Assembly (NCBI RefSeq): GCF_000787835.1
Contig: NZ_BBPP01000011.1
Location: forward strand, 1,151-65,150
Length of the DNA: 64,000 bases
Direction of reading: 5' to 3'
Origin: Streptacidiphilus melanogenes
Lineage (GTDB): Bacteria; Actinomycetota; Actinomycetes; Streptomycetales; Streptomycetaceae
Shown here: positions 44,788 through 54,232 of the stretch, in pieces
Position numbering within the stretch: the first letter of the stretch is position 1
Layout of the letters: each line of letters starts with the position of its first letter
The notes under the pieces: model-generated
What the model was told of the DNA's origin: nothing
Seen by the model: only the letters and a program-made list of their open reading frames with translations
The model's database searches: none
Translations under genes and position numbers: made by a program

Positions 44788-45819
44788 GTGAACGCATCCC
44801 ACCTGCTCGTGACCGGCTGCTACACCCCGGAGATGAACGGCCACGGCACCGGCCTCACCTCCTACCGGCGTGATCCGCACGACGGCTCGCTCACACCGCT
44901 CGACACGCTGGCGCTGCCCTCCCCCTCGTACGTGATCCGGCACCCGTCGCTTCCCGTCCTCTACACGGCGAACGAGGCCGGCGAGGAGGGCTCGGTCAGC
45001 GCCGTGGCGATCGGGCCGGACGGCTCGCTGCGCGAGCTGGCCCGAGTGCCGAGCCAGGGCGGGTGGCCGTGCCACCTGGCCGTCGACGAGACGGGTCGCG
45101 AACTGGCCGTGTCCAACTACCGCACGGGCTCCATGCTGCTGCTCGACCTCGACGAGGCGGGGCTCCCGGCCAAGGCGACGCGCCTCTGGCGCGGGGACCC
45201 GACCGCCCTCGGCCCGCACGGCGACCGGCAGGACGGCCCCCACGCCCACATGGCCGTCCCCGGCCCGGACGGGCTGTGGCACGTGGTGGACCTGGGCACC
45301 GACCAGCTCCACGGCTTCCGCGACGACGAGACCGAGGCCGTCACGGCCCTGCCCGAGGGGACCGGCCCCCGCCAGCTGGTACGCGGCGCGGACGGCATGG
45401 CGTACGTGGTCGGTGAGCTGGACTCGCGCCTGCACGCCCTGCGCGAGACCGAGCCGGGGGTGTTCGAGGTGCTCGGTTCCGTCGCCGCGAGCGCGGCCAC
45501 GGCGGAGTCCGGCAACTTCCCCGCCCACCTGACCGTGAGCGAGGACGGAACCCTCCTCTACCTCTCCAACCGCGGCGCGGACACGGTGGCGCTGTTCCGC
45601 ACGGTACCGGGCGGCGTGCCGCGCTTCGAGGCGGAGTTCCCGTCCGGCGGTTCCTGGCCGCGTCACATGGAGCTCCGCGACGGTCACCTCTACGTCTCCA
45701 ACGAGCGGGCCGAGACTCTCACCGTCCATGCGGTCGACCCGGCGAGCGGTGCGTTGACCCTCCGGCACGAGTATCCCCTCGCCTCGCCGACCTGCGCCGT
45801 CGCCGTCCGCCTGGACTGA
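44788..45819 (+). CDS. lactonase family beta-propeller protein (Pgl-like)
   Basis: GTG 44788 lies behind GAGGAGA at 44773-44779. The 343-residue protein is a seven-bladed propeller of the 6-phosphogluconolactonase (YbhE) type. Diagnostic segments are GCYTPEMNGHGTGL, SYVIRHPSLPVLYTANE, GWPCHLAVDETGRELAVSNY, GPHAHMA-like DGPHAHMAVP and SWPRHMEL. It probably hydrolyses a sugar lactone; family members vary widely, so the substrate is not certain. No signal peptide. Confidence 0.85.
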   Translation: MNASHLLVTGCYTPEMNGHGTGLTSYRRDPHDGSLTPLDTLALPSPSYVIRHPSLPVLYTANEAGEEGSVSAVAIGPDGSLRELARVPSQGGWPCHLAVDETGRELAVSNYRTGSMLLLDLDEAGLPAKATRLWRGDPTALGPHGDRQDGPHAHMAVPGPDGLWHVVDLGTDQLHGFRDDETEAVTALPEGTGPRQLVRGADGMAYVVGELDSRLHALRETEPGVFEVLGSVAASAATAESGNFPAHLTVSEDGTLLYLSNRGADTVALFRTVPGGVPRFEAEFPSGGSWPRHMELRDGHLYVSNERAETLTVHAVDPASGALTLRHEYPLASPTCAVAVRLD

Positions 45820-45940
45820 CCGGGCCCAGGCGGACGCGGTGTGAACGCCGCGCCGGGAATGCCGGCGGCGTCGGCCGTGTTGACGTGCTCACGAGGTCCG
45901 GGCTCCCTGCCGGGCCCCGCGGAAAGAAAGGGGAAACCCC

Positions 45941-46063
45941 GTGAAGGTGCGCAACTCACTGCGTTCGCTGAAGAAGCAGCCCGGTTCGCAGGTCGTCCGT
46001 CGTCGCGGACGGGTCTTCGTGATCAACCGGCGTGACCCGCGGATGAAGGCCCGCCAGGGCTGA
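45941..46063 (+). CDS. rpmJ: ribosomal protein L36, cysteine-free form
   Basis: A 40-residue protein from GTG 45941, with AAAGGGG upstream. It reads [19 protein letters not shown] and so on to KARQG. It lacks the four zinc-binding residues (three Cys, one His) of ordinary L36, so it is the zinc-independent paralogue, of YkgO type. It allows ribosomes to be built when zinc is short, normally under Zur control, but I see no clear Zur box upstream. It stands alone, far from the alpha operon where the housekeeping copy would lie. Confidence 0.92.
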   Translation: MKVRNSLRSLKKQPGSQVVRRRGRVFVINRRDPRMKARQG

Positions 46064-46095
46064 GTCCGCCAAGGCTGAGCCCGCCAGGGCTCGGA
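46051..46095. repeat. 15-bp tandem triplication at rpmJ stop
   Basis: CCGCCAGGGCTGAGT (46051-46065), CCGCCAAGGCTGAGC and CCGCCAGGGCTCGGA follow one another without gaps. The first copy contains the last codons and stop of rpmJ. The others duplicate the gene's end into the non-coding trailer. Confidence 0.75.
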
Positions 46096-46142
46096 CGGAC
46101 CCTTGTCCGCCCGCTCCACGCAGCACCCGGCAGGGCCCCGGT

Positions 46143-47306
46143 TCAGACGTCTCCGCGGACCAGCGCGCACACGAAGGCCTCTTCGATGGCGCGCATCCGC
46201 GGGAACACGGCCGGGGCGATGGTCGGGGTGATCTGCGCGTTCACCGAGAACGTCAGGGAGCGGCGGCCGTCGGGCGTGCCGACCGCGAGCTGGGTGTAGC
46301 CGGGGGTGTTCCCGGTGTGGCCGTAGACCACGCCGCAGCGCGTCGTGTAACGGAAGATCGCCAGCCCGGCCTCGTTGCGGCCCGGCCCGGGCGGCTCGGA
46401 GCTGCCGTCGACGAAGGTGAGCTGCTGCCGTCGGACCCACGGGGCGACGAGCCGGCCGCCGGCGTAGGCGCGGATGAAACGGCTGAGGTCTCCCGGCGTG
46501 GACACGATGCCGCCGGACGCCCAGCTTCCGGAGTTGCCGAACTCCGTGCTCACGTCCTCGAAGCCGGTCGGCGTGGGGGCGTAGCCGTGCAGGTAGGGCC
46601 GCGGCAGGGTGAAGCCGGACGGGAGGCTGGTCGCGCGGAGCCCGAGCGGGGCGTAGACGAGCCGGGCCAGGAGCGACTCGTACCGCTCGTGGGTCGCCGC
46701 CTCGGCCATGAGGGCGACCGCGATGTTGTCGGAGTTCGAGTAGGCGTACTGGGTGCCGGGGGTGAACTCCAGCGGCTGGTCGGCGACGAAGTGCAGCAGG
46801 CGCCGGGAGTCGAACCGGTGGTGCGGGTCGTTCTGGATGATCTTCACGAACTCCGGGGAACGGCTGTAGTCCGGCAGCCCGCTGGTGTGCTGCAGCAGCT
46901 GACGCAGAGTCACCTTTCCCCAGTCCGCCGGGAGCTGCGGCAGGCGCTTGGCGATGGTGTCGTCGAGGCTCAGCCGCCCGCGGCTGACCAGGGCGAGGGC
47001 CACGGCCCCGCTGAACGTCTTCGCGACGCTCGCCACCCGCATGTGGTCGTCGATCTGCGGCAGCCGCCCGGTCTGCAGGTCTCCGGCACCGGCCCGCACC
47101 ACGACGGTGCGGCCGTCGATGCGGAACACGGCGATGGCCCCCGGGGGGCCGCCCGCCTGACGCACCAGACTCTCCAGCAGCCGCTGCAGGCGTCGGTCCT
47201 GGTTCTTGCCCGGTCGCTCGGCCTGCGCGGGGACGGCGGCCGTGAGGGCGAAGCAGAGGGCGGTCAGCGCGGCGATCGCGGCGGACCGCCGACGGGCGAA
47301 CGGCAT
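46143..47306 (-). CDS. secreted class C beta-lactamase-like serine hydrolase
   Basis: A 387-residue protein with a signal peptide (AAIAALTALCFALTAAVPAQA). The three motifs of serine beta-lactamase/DD-peptidase folds are all present: SVAK (S93, K96), YSN (190-192) and HTG (331-333). This matches the D-alanyl-D-alanine carboxypeptidase/esterase group related to Streptomyces R61. It would act on the cell wall or on esters outside the membrane. GGAG precedes the ATG. Confidence 0.9.
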   Translation of the reverse strand: MPFARRRSAAIAALTALCFALTAAVPAQAERPGKNQDRRLQRLLESLVRQAGGPPGAIAVFRIDGRTVVVRAGAGDLQTGRLPQIDDHMRVASVAKTFSGAVALALVSRGRLSLDDTIAKRLPQLPADWGKVTLRQLLQHTSGLPDYSRSPEFVKIIQNDPHHRFDSRRLLHFVADQPLEFTPGTQYAYSNSDNIAVALMAEAATHERYESLLARLVYAPLGLRATSLPSGFTLPRPYLHGYAPTPTGFEDVSTEFGNSGSWASGGIVSTPGDLSRFIRAYAGGRLVAPWVRRQQLTFVDGSSEPPGPGRNEAGLAIFRYTTRCGVVYGHTGNTPGYTQLAVGTPDGRRSLTFSVNAQITPTIAPAVFPRMRAIEEAFVCALVRGDV

Positions 47307-47456
47307 GGGACTCCTGCCTCCCGGCTCCCGAGAGAGCCGACGTCAGCACCGGCGGGCGGGTTTCGGCTCTCAACGTCACCGCGCCCGCGTCCGCCGAAAC
47401 CTCCCTGAAGCCATGTCACCCGCCTGCGGCCCCCCGCGAGTCCGGTGCACTGGGGG

Positions 47457-48065
47457 CTACATGCCGTGGTCCTGGCCCGTGCACGCGTCGAAGTAGCGCG
47501 TGGGGTCGAAGTGCTGGCCCTTTCCGGGGAAGTACCACTCGAGCGCCCGGTAGGCCGTCTGGCCGTGGCAGGTGCCCAGGTCGAACGCGACGACGGTGGC
47601 CTGCTCCGCGCTTCCCTGCGCGACCGACTGGCCCGGCCCCACGTACTCCGCCGAACCGGTGCCCTCGGCCTTCGCACCGCCCCACGACGACCAGTTCAGA
47701 TCGGTCACGATGCCGGTGGGGTCGCCGTTGTTGGACAGCCCCGCGGGCCGGGCCACGCCGTACCCGCGCACTCCCGGCGCCCACACGGTTCCCAGCACCG
47801 GCAGCGAGGCGGCAACGGCGGAGGCGGCCGAGGTCGGCGTTGCCGGCGCGGCGGACGGCGTCGGCGCCGTCGCTGCGGGCGTGCCGCTCAGCGCCGTCCC
47901 GGTGACGCCCGACGGCGTGCTCGCGGACGCGGACGGCGCGGTGGCGACGCCGCTGGGGCTGGAGCCCGCGTCGGCACTGCCGGTGGTCGAGCTGCAGGCG
48001 CCGAGCAGCACCACGGCGCTCAGGACGGTGGTCGCGACAGCTGCGCGGCGAACGGCGGAGCGCAT
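47457..48065 (-). CDS. predicted lipoprotein
   Basis: The start is ATG 48065 behind AGGGGG. A lipobox LLGAC near residue 24 gives a lipid-anchored protein of about 202 residues. A Ser/Thr/Ala/Pro linker spans about 28-90. The folded C-terminal domain (GTVWAPGVRGYGVARPAG onward) has two cysteines (GTCHG, DACTG) likely to pair. The domain resembles a type seen in other streptomycete lipoproteins, with no known function. Confidence 0.75.
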   Translation of the reverse strand: MRSAVRRAAVATTVLSAVVLLGACSSTTGSADAGSSPSGVATAPSASASTPSGVTGTALSGTPAATAPTPSAAPATPTSAASAVAASLPVLGTVWAPGVRGYGVARPAGLSNNGDPTGIVTDLNWSSWGGAKAEGTGSAEYVGPGQSVAQGSAEQATVVAFDLGTCHGQTAYRALEWYFPGKGQHFDPTRYFDACTGQDHGM

Positions 48066-48210
48066 GAGGGGTCCCCCTGGGATGTCAGTGTTCGTGGCGA
48101 GGTGAGCGGTTGTTCCCAACCTGTCGCTGGAACTCTAGCCAGCGCCGGCACCCACTTCTGCTCGTGCGCGCCACGGACCTGCAACAGCCTTGTGACAGCG
48201 GCCGACCCGC

Positions 48211-49095
48211 TCAGGCCTGCAGGCGCCGGTAGCTCTCCGGGTGCGTGGCCAGGAAGTCCGCGAAGGACTGCGGGGCGCGGCCCGTGAGGGCGCGGACGGC
48301 GTCGGAGACGACGTCCATCTCGCCGGACGCGACGGCCTCGTAGGAGCTGACCCAGCCGGCGACCTCCCAGTCCGGCGCGCCGTAGACGGCACGCGAGGCG
48401 TACGCCTCGGCCTGGGTCTCCGGGTGGTAGCTGACGGTCCGTCCGGTCACGCGGCCGATCGTCGCGGCGATCTCGGCGAAGCTGAGTGCCTCCGGCCCGG
48501 TCAGGTCGTAGGTCGCGGCGTGGTGCCGACTCCCCGCGCCGCCTCCCTCGGGGTCGAGCAGCACGGCCGCCGCGGCGTCGGCGACGTCGTCGTGGGTGAC
48601 GGCGGCGACACGCCCGTCACCCGCGGGGCCGCGCAGGACGCCGTCGTCGCCGGTCATGGCGACGAGGTCGGACTGGTAGCTGCTGTCCCGCAGGAACGTG
48701 AACGGCGCCCCGGTGGCGCGGATGTACTGCTCGGTGTGCCAGTGGTCGCGGGCATAGGTGAACGTGGCGTCGGGCGCGGCGCCCAGGTAGGACAGGTAGA
48801 CGAGCCGGCGTACCCCCGCAGCCAGCGCCGCGTCGACCGCCGCCTTGTGGATCTCGACCCGGCCCGGCCCCTCGTGCGCGGAGCAGAGGAAGAGCGAGGT
48901 GACGCCGGTCAGCGCCCGGCGCATGGCCTCCGCATCGTCGTAGGAGGCCTGCGCGGTGTCCCGCACGGGCAGCTGCGCCAGCTTCGCGGCGTCCCGCCCG
49001 AGCGCGCGGACGGTGACGCCCTCGTCGGCGAGTCGCCGGGTGATTCGTCCGCCGACCCGTCCGGTCGCTCCGGTGACCGCGATGACCTCGTCCAT
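48211..49095 (-). CDS. NmrA/QorB-like NAD(P)-binding reductase
   Basis: A 294-residue atypical SDR with AVTGATGRVGGRITRRL at the N-terminus, LVYLSYLGAAPDATF and a HWHTEQYIRATGAPFTFLR region, as in NmrA-like and quinone-reductase QorB proteins. No YxxxK catalytic pair is in place. GAGGAG precedes ATG 49095. It may be a quinone reductase or a redox sensor. Confidence 0.82.
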   Translation of the reverse strand: MDEVIAVTGATGRVGGRITRRLADEGVTVRALGRDAAKLAQLPVRDTAQASYDDAEAMRRALTGVTSLFLCSAHEGPGRVEIHKAAVDAALAAGVRRLVYLSYLGAAPDATFTYARDHWHTEQYIRATGAPFTFLRDSSYQSDLVAMTGDDGVLRGPAGDGRVAAVTHDDVADAAAAVLLDPEGGGAGSRHHAATYDLTGPEALSFAEIAATIGRVTGRTVSYHPETQAEAYASRAVYGAPDWEVAGWVSSYEAVASGEMDVVSDAVRALTGRAPQSFADFLATHPESYRRLQA

Positions 49096-49213
49096 GCCCG
49101 CTCCTCTTCCCTCTGCACGTCCCTCGTGCCGCGCTGACCGCCACTCTGCCGGGCGGGCCTCGTTCGCGCACGCGGACATGCGGACGGGCCCGCACGGACC
49201 GCGCGGGGGCCGG

Positions 49214-50364
49214 TCAGACGAAGCCGAGCTCGGGGAAGTCCTGACCGAGGACCTGCTTCGGATCGGCTCCGAGCACCTGGTGGAGCAGGGTCGCGTAGAC
49301 GGAGCGGAAGTCGGTGGTGAACCTGAGGTCCCCGGCGTCGAGGTCGGTCAGGCTCGGCTGGGCGCCGTGGAAGCCGCCCCTGACCGGCGTGCCCGCGACG
49401 AAGAGCGGCGCGGCCGTGCCGTGGTCGGTGCCCTGGTTGGCGTTGGCCTGGACGGGCCGCGGAAGACCGGGTCGAGCAGCAGGGCGCGCAGCAGCGCGGT
49501 GAGGTCGCGCCCGGGGCCGTAGGCGGCCTGGAGACGGCCCATCACGTCGGCCGGGACCGGTCCTGGCGCGGCGTAGCGGTTCCACATCCGGGTCACCACC
49601 CAGTCGTGCGAAGCGGGTTGGGCCACGAGCAGGTCCACGAGCCCGACCGAGTCGTAGTCGGCGGTGGTGCCGAGGACGGTCTTGGGGGTGTCGTCGTGCG
49701 CGGCGGGCACGAACACGAGCTGCCCGTTCGCACGGTCGAGCCGCCAGCCGGTGAGCGCGCGGGCGGCGGCGCGGACGTCCTGCTCGGTGTAGTGGCCCAC
49801 GCCGAGCGTGAACAGCTCCATCAGCTCGCGGGCCAGGTTCTCGTTCGGGGCCTGCTTGGTGCTGCCGATCTCGTCGAGCCAGACGGCGAGCGCGGGGTCG
49901 TGGACCATGGCCTGTGCGAGCGCCCCGAAGTCGCCGCCACCGAGGCTGCGCAGGTTCTGGTTCTGCTGGAGCATCAGCGCGGCGCTGCGCACCTTGACGA
50001 CGGAGGTGGCCCAGTGCCCGTGCCAGAACCAGGTGCGCTTCTCCACCAGCGGCGCCTCCACCCGGACCATGCGGTCCAGCCACCAACCGCCCAGCTGGAG
50101 GTACTGCCCGGCGCGTTGCCGGTTGGCCTGCTTGCGCGCGGCCGGGTCGTGACCCGGGGCCGGGACGTCCGCGAACGCCGGGGGCGGAGTCGCCGCGACA
50201 CCGGGGTCGGCCGTGCCGGAAGCACCGGCGAGCAGGTCGGCGACGGTGGCCTCGTACCCGGCCTTCTCGGCGGCGTCGATCTCCTCGGCCCGCCCGCCGA
50301 ACCCGGCCCGCCGCAGCAGGTGCGCCACCTGTGTGCGCGTCGACGCCGCCGCATCCGCCGTCAC
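49214..50364 (-). pseudogene. DUF1800 5' part fused out of frame to DUF1501 3' end
   Basis: From GTG 50364 (GGGGAGG upstream) about 302 residues of a DUF1800 protein are intact: VAHLLRRAGFGGRAEEIDAA, TWFWHGHWATSVVKV and NENLARELMELFTLG. At about 49455-49460, after LLLDPVFRG, the sequence switches to another frame. That frame encodes the C-terminal 78 residues of a DUF1501 protein (VQANANQGTDHGTAAPLFVA to ELGFV). The two families are usually neighbouring genes in one operon. A deletion of the DUF1800 end and most of DUF1501 explains the fusion. The product would not keep the DUF1501 tail in frame. Confidence 0.8.
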
Positions 50365-50445
50365 CGTGCGCCTCCCCGACCCCGAGCGCGATCCCGTCCC
50401 TGTCCGGTCCCGGCCGACCGTAGGCGGGCACTTTGTGGAATCTCT

Positions 50446-50719
50446 GTGGCCGCCGTCCATATGATCGGACCGACCGCCGTCCGGGTCGAGCACGTGCACG
50501 AGCGCATCCGCCGGCAGCTGGACCGGCTGACCGACATCGCCGTCAACACCGGCGTGTCCGGCCGGCGCGCCCGCGACGAGGCGCACTGGCGGGCCCGTTT
50601 CCCGGACACCGACCCCCTCCCCTGGCTCGACGACCCGGCGCACCCGAACGCCCGGCCACCGCGTCATGGCCGACCACGCGCTGCGCGCCATGGGCCTCGG
50701 GGAGCTGGGCGAACTGTGA
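50446..50719 (+). pseudogene. small hypothetical gene with frameshift
   Basis: From GTG 50446 or ATG 50461 the frame gives a helical, arginine-rich protein (HVHERIRRQLDRLTDIAVNT and ARFPDTDPLPWLDDPAHPNA). Near 50651-50656 one extra base shifts it. The adjacent frame continues GHRVMADHALRAMGLGELGEL and stops at 50719. Removing one C restores a protein of about 85 residues that reads as a single unit. Function unknown. It is divergent from the DUF1800 fusion. Confidence 0.55.
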
Positions 50720-50732
50720 ACGTCCCCCGCCC

Positions 50733-50760
50733 GTAACCCCTTGTGGGTCGGTCAGGTTAC
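50733..50760. promoter_or_regulatory. GTAACC/GGTTAC dyad upstream of urease
   Basis: GTAACC and its complement GGTTAC flank a 16-bp spacer, 110 bp before ureA. GTAAC is the conserved half of the GlnR box in Streptomyces urease promoters, but the GaAAC half is poor here, so GlnR control is only a suggestion. Confidence 0.4.
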
Positions 50761-50775
50761 TTCCGTGTGACGCGC

Positions 50776-50845
50776 GAAGGACGCGGCCCGTCCGTCGGAT
50801 ACGGTGACGGCACCCCCGCGGCACGAGGGTGTGCTCGCGTCCTTC
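50776..50845 (+). promoter_or_regulatory. long-range inverted repeat in ureA leader
   Basis: GAAGGACGCG (50776-50785) and its exact complement CGCGTCCTTC (50836-50845) could pair. The right arm ends 10 bp before the ribosome site GAGGAG. TACGGT within the loop region is a possible -10; if it is used, the left arm is not transcribed. Confidence 0.35.
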
Positions 50846-50870
50846 CTCCCACCCGAGGAGCTCGACGCCG

Positions 50871-51173
50871 ATGAGACTGACCCCGCACGAGCAGGAACGG
50901 CTGATGATCCACGTCGCGGCCGACGTCGCCCTGGCGCGCCGGGCGCGCGGGCTGCGGCTCAACCATCCCGAGGCGCTCGCGATCCTCACCGTCCACGTGC
51001 TCGAGGGCGCGCGCGACGGACGGACTGTCAGCGAGCTGATGGCGTCCGGACGGTCGGCCCTCGCCCGGGACGACGTCATGGACGGCGTGCCCGAGATGAT
51101 CCGCGACGTGCAGGTGGAGGCGACGTTCCCGGACGGGACCAAGCTGGTGACCCTGCACGACCCCATCCAGTGA
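50871..51173 (+). CDS. ureA: urease gamma subunit
   Basis: A 100-residue protein matching the gamma subunit throughout: [20 protein letters not shown] at the start, [10 protein letters not shown] and [20 protein letters not shown] at the end. GAGGAG precedes the ATG. It forms the (alpha-beta-gamma)3 urease with UreB and UreC, which hydrolyses urea to ammonia and carbamate in the cytoplasm. First gene of the operon ureABCFGD. Confidence 0.97.
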   Translation: MRLTPHEQERLMIHVAADVALARRARGLRLNHPEALAILTVHVLEGARDGRTVSELMASGRSALARDDVMDGVPEMIRDVQVEATFPDGTKLVTLHDPIQ

Positions 51174-51187
51174 GCGGCGGACGAGAC

Positions 51188-51499
51188 GTGATCCCAGGCG
51201 AACTGCTGCTCGACGACGGCATGGTGGAGCTCAACGCGGGCCGGGAGGTGACCGCGCTGACGGTCGTCAACACCGGGGACCGCCCGGTGCAGGTCGGTTC
51301 CCACTACCACTTCGCCGAGGCGAACCCGGGGCTGCGCTTCGACCGTGCGAGCGCTCGCGGACGGCGGCTGAACGTGCCCGCGGGCACGGCGGTGCGGTTC
51401 GAGCCGGGCATCGCGACGACCGTGGAGCTGGTGCCGCTGGGGGGCCGCCGCGAGGTGTGGGGGCTGCGCGGCGAGACGGCGGGGCGGGTGGACGCATGA
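51188..51499 (+). CDS. ureB: urease beta subunit
   Basis: About 103 residues from GTG 51188, giving the family's usual VIPGEL start. GTG 51170, which overlaps the ureA stop, is an alternative and would add six residues. Key segments are [40 protein letters not shown] and VRFEPG. Its stop overlaps the ureC start (ATGA). Confidence 0.95.
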   Translation: MIPGELLLDDGMVELNAGREVTALTVVNTGDRPVQVGSHYHFAEANPGLRFDRASARGRRLNVPAGTAVRFEPGIATTVELVPLGGRREVWGLRGETAGRVDA

Positions 51500-53256
51500 C
51501 CGACTCCACCTCCACGGCGAGGACCAGCGCCGCCGCGCTGACGGTGACCCGGCGCCGCTACGCCGACCTCTACGGCCCGACGGCCGGGGACCGGATCCGG
51601 CTGGCCGACACCGACCTGTTGATCGAGGTCGAGCGGGACCTGTGCGGCGGGGGCGACGAGGCGGTCTTCGGCGGCGGCAAGGTGATCCGGGAGTCGATGG
51701 GCCAGAGCCGCGTCACCCGCGCCGAGGGCGCACCGGACACGGTCATCACCGGTGCGGTGGTGCTGGACCACTGGGGCGTCGTCAAGGCCGACGTCGGCAT
51801 CCGCGACGGGCGCATCACCGCACTCGGCAAGTCCGGCAATCCCGAGACGATGGACGGGGTGGACCCGAATCTGGTGATCGGCCCGGAGACCGAGGTGATC
51901 GCGGGCAACGGCAGGATCCTGACCGCCGGCGCGGTGGACGCCCATGTGCACTTCATCTGCCCGCAGTTGTTCGAGGAGGCGCTGGCGAGCGGGGTGACCA
52001 CGCTGCTGGGCGGCGGGACCGGCCCGGCCGAGGGGTCGAAGGCGACGACGATCACGCCGGGCTCCTGGCACCTGGCCCGGATGTTCGCGGCGGCCGAGCA
52101 GTACCCCGTCAACCTGGGCCTGCTGGGCAAGGGCAACACCGTCTCGGCGGAGGCGCTCCGCGCCCAGCTGCGCGGCGGCGCCGTCGGGTTCAAGATCCAC
52201 GAGGACTGGGGCGCCACCCCCGCCGCCATCGACGCGTGCCTGCGCGTCTGCGACGAGAGCGGGGCGCAGCTCGCCCTGCACACGGACACCCTCAACGAGG
52301 CCGGATTCGTCCAGGACACCCTGGCCGCGATCGCCGGACGCGGCCTGCACGCCTACCACGCCGAGGGCGCGGGCGGCGGGCACGCACCGGACATCATCAC
52401 CGTGGTCGCCGAGCCCAACATCCTGCCCAGCTCCACCAATCCGACGCGGCCGCACACCTGCAACACGGTGGCCGAGCACCTGGACATGCTGATGGTCTGT
52501 CATCACCTCAGCTCCGACGTCCCGGAGGACCTCGCGTTCGCTGAGTCGCGGATCCGCCCGTCGACGATCGCGGCGGAGGACGTGCTGCACGATCTCGGCG
52601 CGATCTCGATCATCAGCTCGGACTCGCAGGCGATGGGCCGGATCGGCGAGGTGGTGCTGCGCACCTGGCAGACCGCGCACGTGATGAAGCGCCGCCGCGG
52701 CACGCTGCCCGGGGACGGCCGCGCGGACAACCTGCGGGCGCGCCGCTACGTCGCCAAGTACACGATCAACCCGGCGATCGCGCAGGGCCTGGACGCGGAG
52801 ATCGGCTCGGTGGAGCGGGGCAAGCTTGCCGACCTGGTGCTGTGGACCCCGGCGTTCTTCGGCGTCAAGCCGGACCTGGTCGTCAAGGGCGGCCAGATCG
52901 CCTGGGCGCAGATGGGCGACGCGAACGCCTCGATCCCGACGCCGCAGCCGGTGCTGCCGCGGCCGATGTTCGGCGCGACCGGGCGGGCCCCTTCGGCGAA
53001 CTCGCTGAACTTCGTGACCGGGTGGGCGCTGGAGGACGGTCTCGCGCAGCGGCTCGGCGAGGAGCTCGGCGTCGCCAAGTCCTTCGCGCCGATCCGGAAC
53101 ACCCGCGGGGTGCGCAAGGAGCACCTGCGCGAGAACACCGCGCTCCCCCGGGTCGACGTCGAGCCGGACACCTTCACCGTGCGGATCGACGGCGAGGTGG
53201 TCGAGCCGCACCCGGCGGAGGAGCTGCCGATGACGCAGCGGTACTTCCTGTTCTGA
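51496..53256 (+). CDS. ureC: urease alpha (catalytic) subunit
   Basis: A 586-residue protein with all nickel-site residues visible: H150 and H152 ([11 protein letters not shown]), the carbamylated K233 (GFKIHEDWG), H262, H288 (AYHAEG), and D376 (SSDSQAMGR). The flap Cys335 and its neighbour His336 are in MVCHHLS. The N-terminus is about 15 residues longer than typical. It is coupled to ureB by ATGA. Confidence 0.97.
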   Translation: MTDSTSTARTSAAALTVTRRRYADLYGPTAGDRIRLADTDLLIEVERDLCGGGDEAVFGGGKVIRESMGQSRVTRAEGAPDTVITGAVVLDHWGVVKADVGIRDGRITALGKSGNPETMDGVDPNLVIGPETEVIAGNGRILTAGAVDAHVHFICPQLFEEALASGVTTLLGGGTGPAEGSKATTITPGSWHLARMFAAAEQYPVNLGLLGKGNTVSAEALRAQLRGGAVGFKIHEDWGATPAAIDACLRVCDESGAQLALHTDTLNEAGFVQDTLAAIAGRGLHAYHAEGAGGGHAPDIITVVAEPNILPSSTNPTRPHTCNTVAEHLDMLMVCHHLSSDVPEDLAFAESRIRPSTIAAEDVLHDLGAISIISSDSQAMGRIGEVVLRTWQTAHVMKRRRGTLPGDGRADNLRARRYVAKYTINPAIAQGLDAEIGSVERGKLADLVLWTPAFFGVKPDLVVKGGQIAWAQMGDANASIPTPQPVLPRPMFGATGRAPSANSLNFVTGWALEDGLAQRLGEELGVAKSFAPIRNTRGVRKEHLRENTALPRVDVEPDTFTVRIDGEVVEPHPAEELPMTQRYFLF

Positions 53257-53265
53257 GGAGGCCGG

Positions 53266-53943
53266 GTGACAGACCTCGCGATCCCCGCCGCGCTGCTGGT
53301 CCTCGCCGACGGGCGCTTTCCGGCCGGTGGCCACGCGCACTCCGGCGGCGTCGAGGCGGCGGTACGGGCCGGCCGGGTCGGCGACGCCGACAGCCTGCGG
53401 GCGTTCTGCGCCGGACGCCTCCACACCACCGGCCTGACCTCCGCCGCGCTGGCGGCTGCGGCCGCCGCCGGGACGGACCCGACGGCCCTCGACGAGGCGG
53501 CCGAGGCCCGCACGCCCTCGCCCGCGCTGCGGGCGGCCTCCCGCCGCCTGGGCCGGCAGCTCCTGCGCGCCGCACGAGCGGCGTGGCCGCACCCTGCCCT
53601 GGAGCGGCTGGCCGACGCCCTCCCGGGCGGCGCGCACCAGCCCGTCGCCTTCGGCGTCGTCGCCGCGGCGGCGGGCCTCGGCCCGGCGGAGGCGGCGACG
53701 GCCGTGGCCTACGAGTCGGTCTCCGGTCCGGTGACGGCCTGCGTGCGGCTGCTCGGCCTCGACCCGTTCCAGGCGACAGCGGTCCTGTCCGGGCTCACCG
53801 ACCCGATCGGCGCCGTCGCCCACGAGGCGGCGGCCACCGCCGCCCTCGGCGACGTCGACCTGCTGCCGACCCTGGGCGCACCGCTGCTGGAGATCTCCGC
53901 GGAACACCACGCCGCCTGGCCCGTCCGCCTGTTCGCCTCATGA
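53266..53943 (+). CDS. ureF: urease accessory protein UreF
   Basis: A 225-residue helical protein: [20 protein letters not shown] at the start, [21 protein letters not shown] mid-way and [16 protein letters not shown] at the end, as in UreF. It bridges the UreD-apo-urease complex and UreG, gating GTP-dependent nickel insertion. It begins 9 bp after ureC with GAGGAGG. Confidence 0.92.
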   Translation: MTDLAIPAALLVLADGRFPAGGHAHSGGVEAAVRAGRVGDADSLRAFCAGRLHTTGLTSAALAAAAAAGTDPTALDEAAEARTPSPALRAASRRLGRQLLRAARAAWPHPALERLADALPGGAHQPVAFGVVAAAAGLGPAEAATAVAYESVSGPVTACVRLLGLDPFQATAVLSGLTDPIGAVAHEAAATAALGDVDLLPTLGAPLLEISAEHHAAWPVRLFAS

Positions 53944-54232
53944 CCGGCCGACCGTCATCGGGGGGCACCGACCGTCGTACGGCCCGCCGTGCACGGCGCG
54001 GCGCGCCGGCTCCTCGCGCCTGCGGGCACGGCGTCGCGCGCGCGACGCGGAGTCCGGCAGCAGTCGGGTCCGGCACGCGTGCGCGTGGCACGGCGCGGCC
54101 CCGCCCCCGGGACGGGCCCCCTTCCGCCTGGTCTGCGCCACTCGCGGGACCGGCTCCGCCCACGCTCCCAAGACTCGGGCCCGGACGGGCACTTCCGACC
54201 ATCACCCCACCTCCCACGAGAGCGGAGCGACC
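53944..54232. other. 289-bp gap inside urease operon
   Basis: No gene is convincing here on either strand. Open frames are arginine/proline-rich translations of GC-rich DNA. No ureE-like His-rich domain is encoded. It could contain an internal promoter for ureG and ureD. Confidence 0.5.

Noticed and set aside
45820-45940. Zur box before the cysteine-free L36 gene
   Set aside because: No AT-rich palindrome of the Zur type can be seen in this GC-rich stretch.
50733-50760. Definite GlnR box before ureA
   Set aside because: Only the GTAAC half fits; the second half-site is poor, so it is listed as a dyad and not as a GlnR site.
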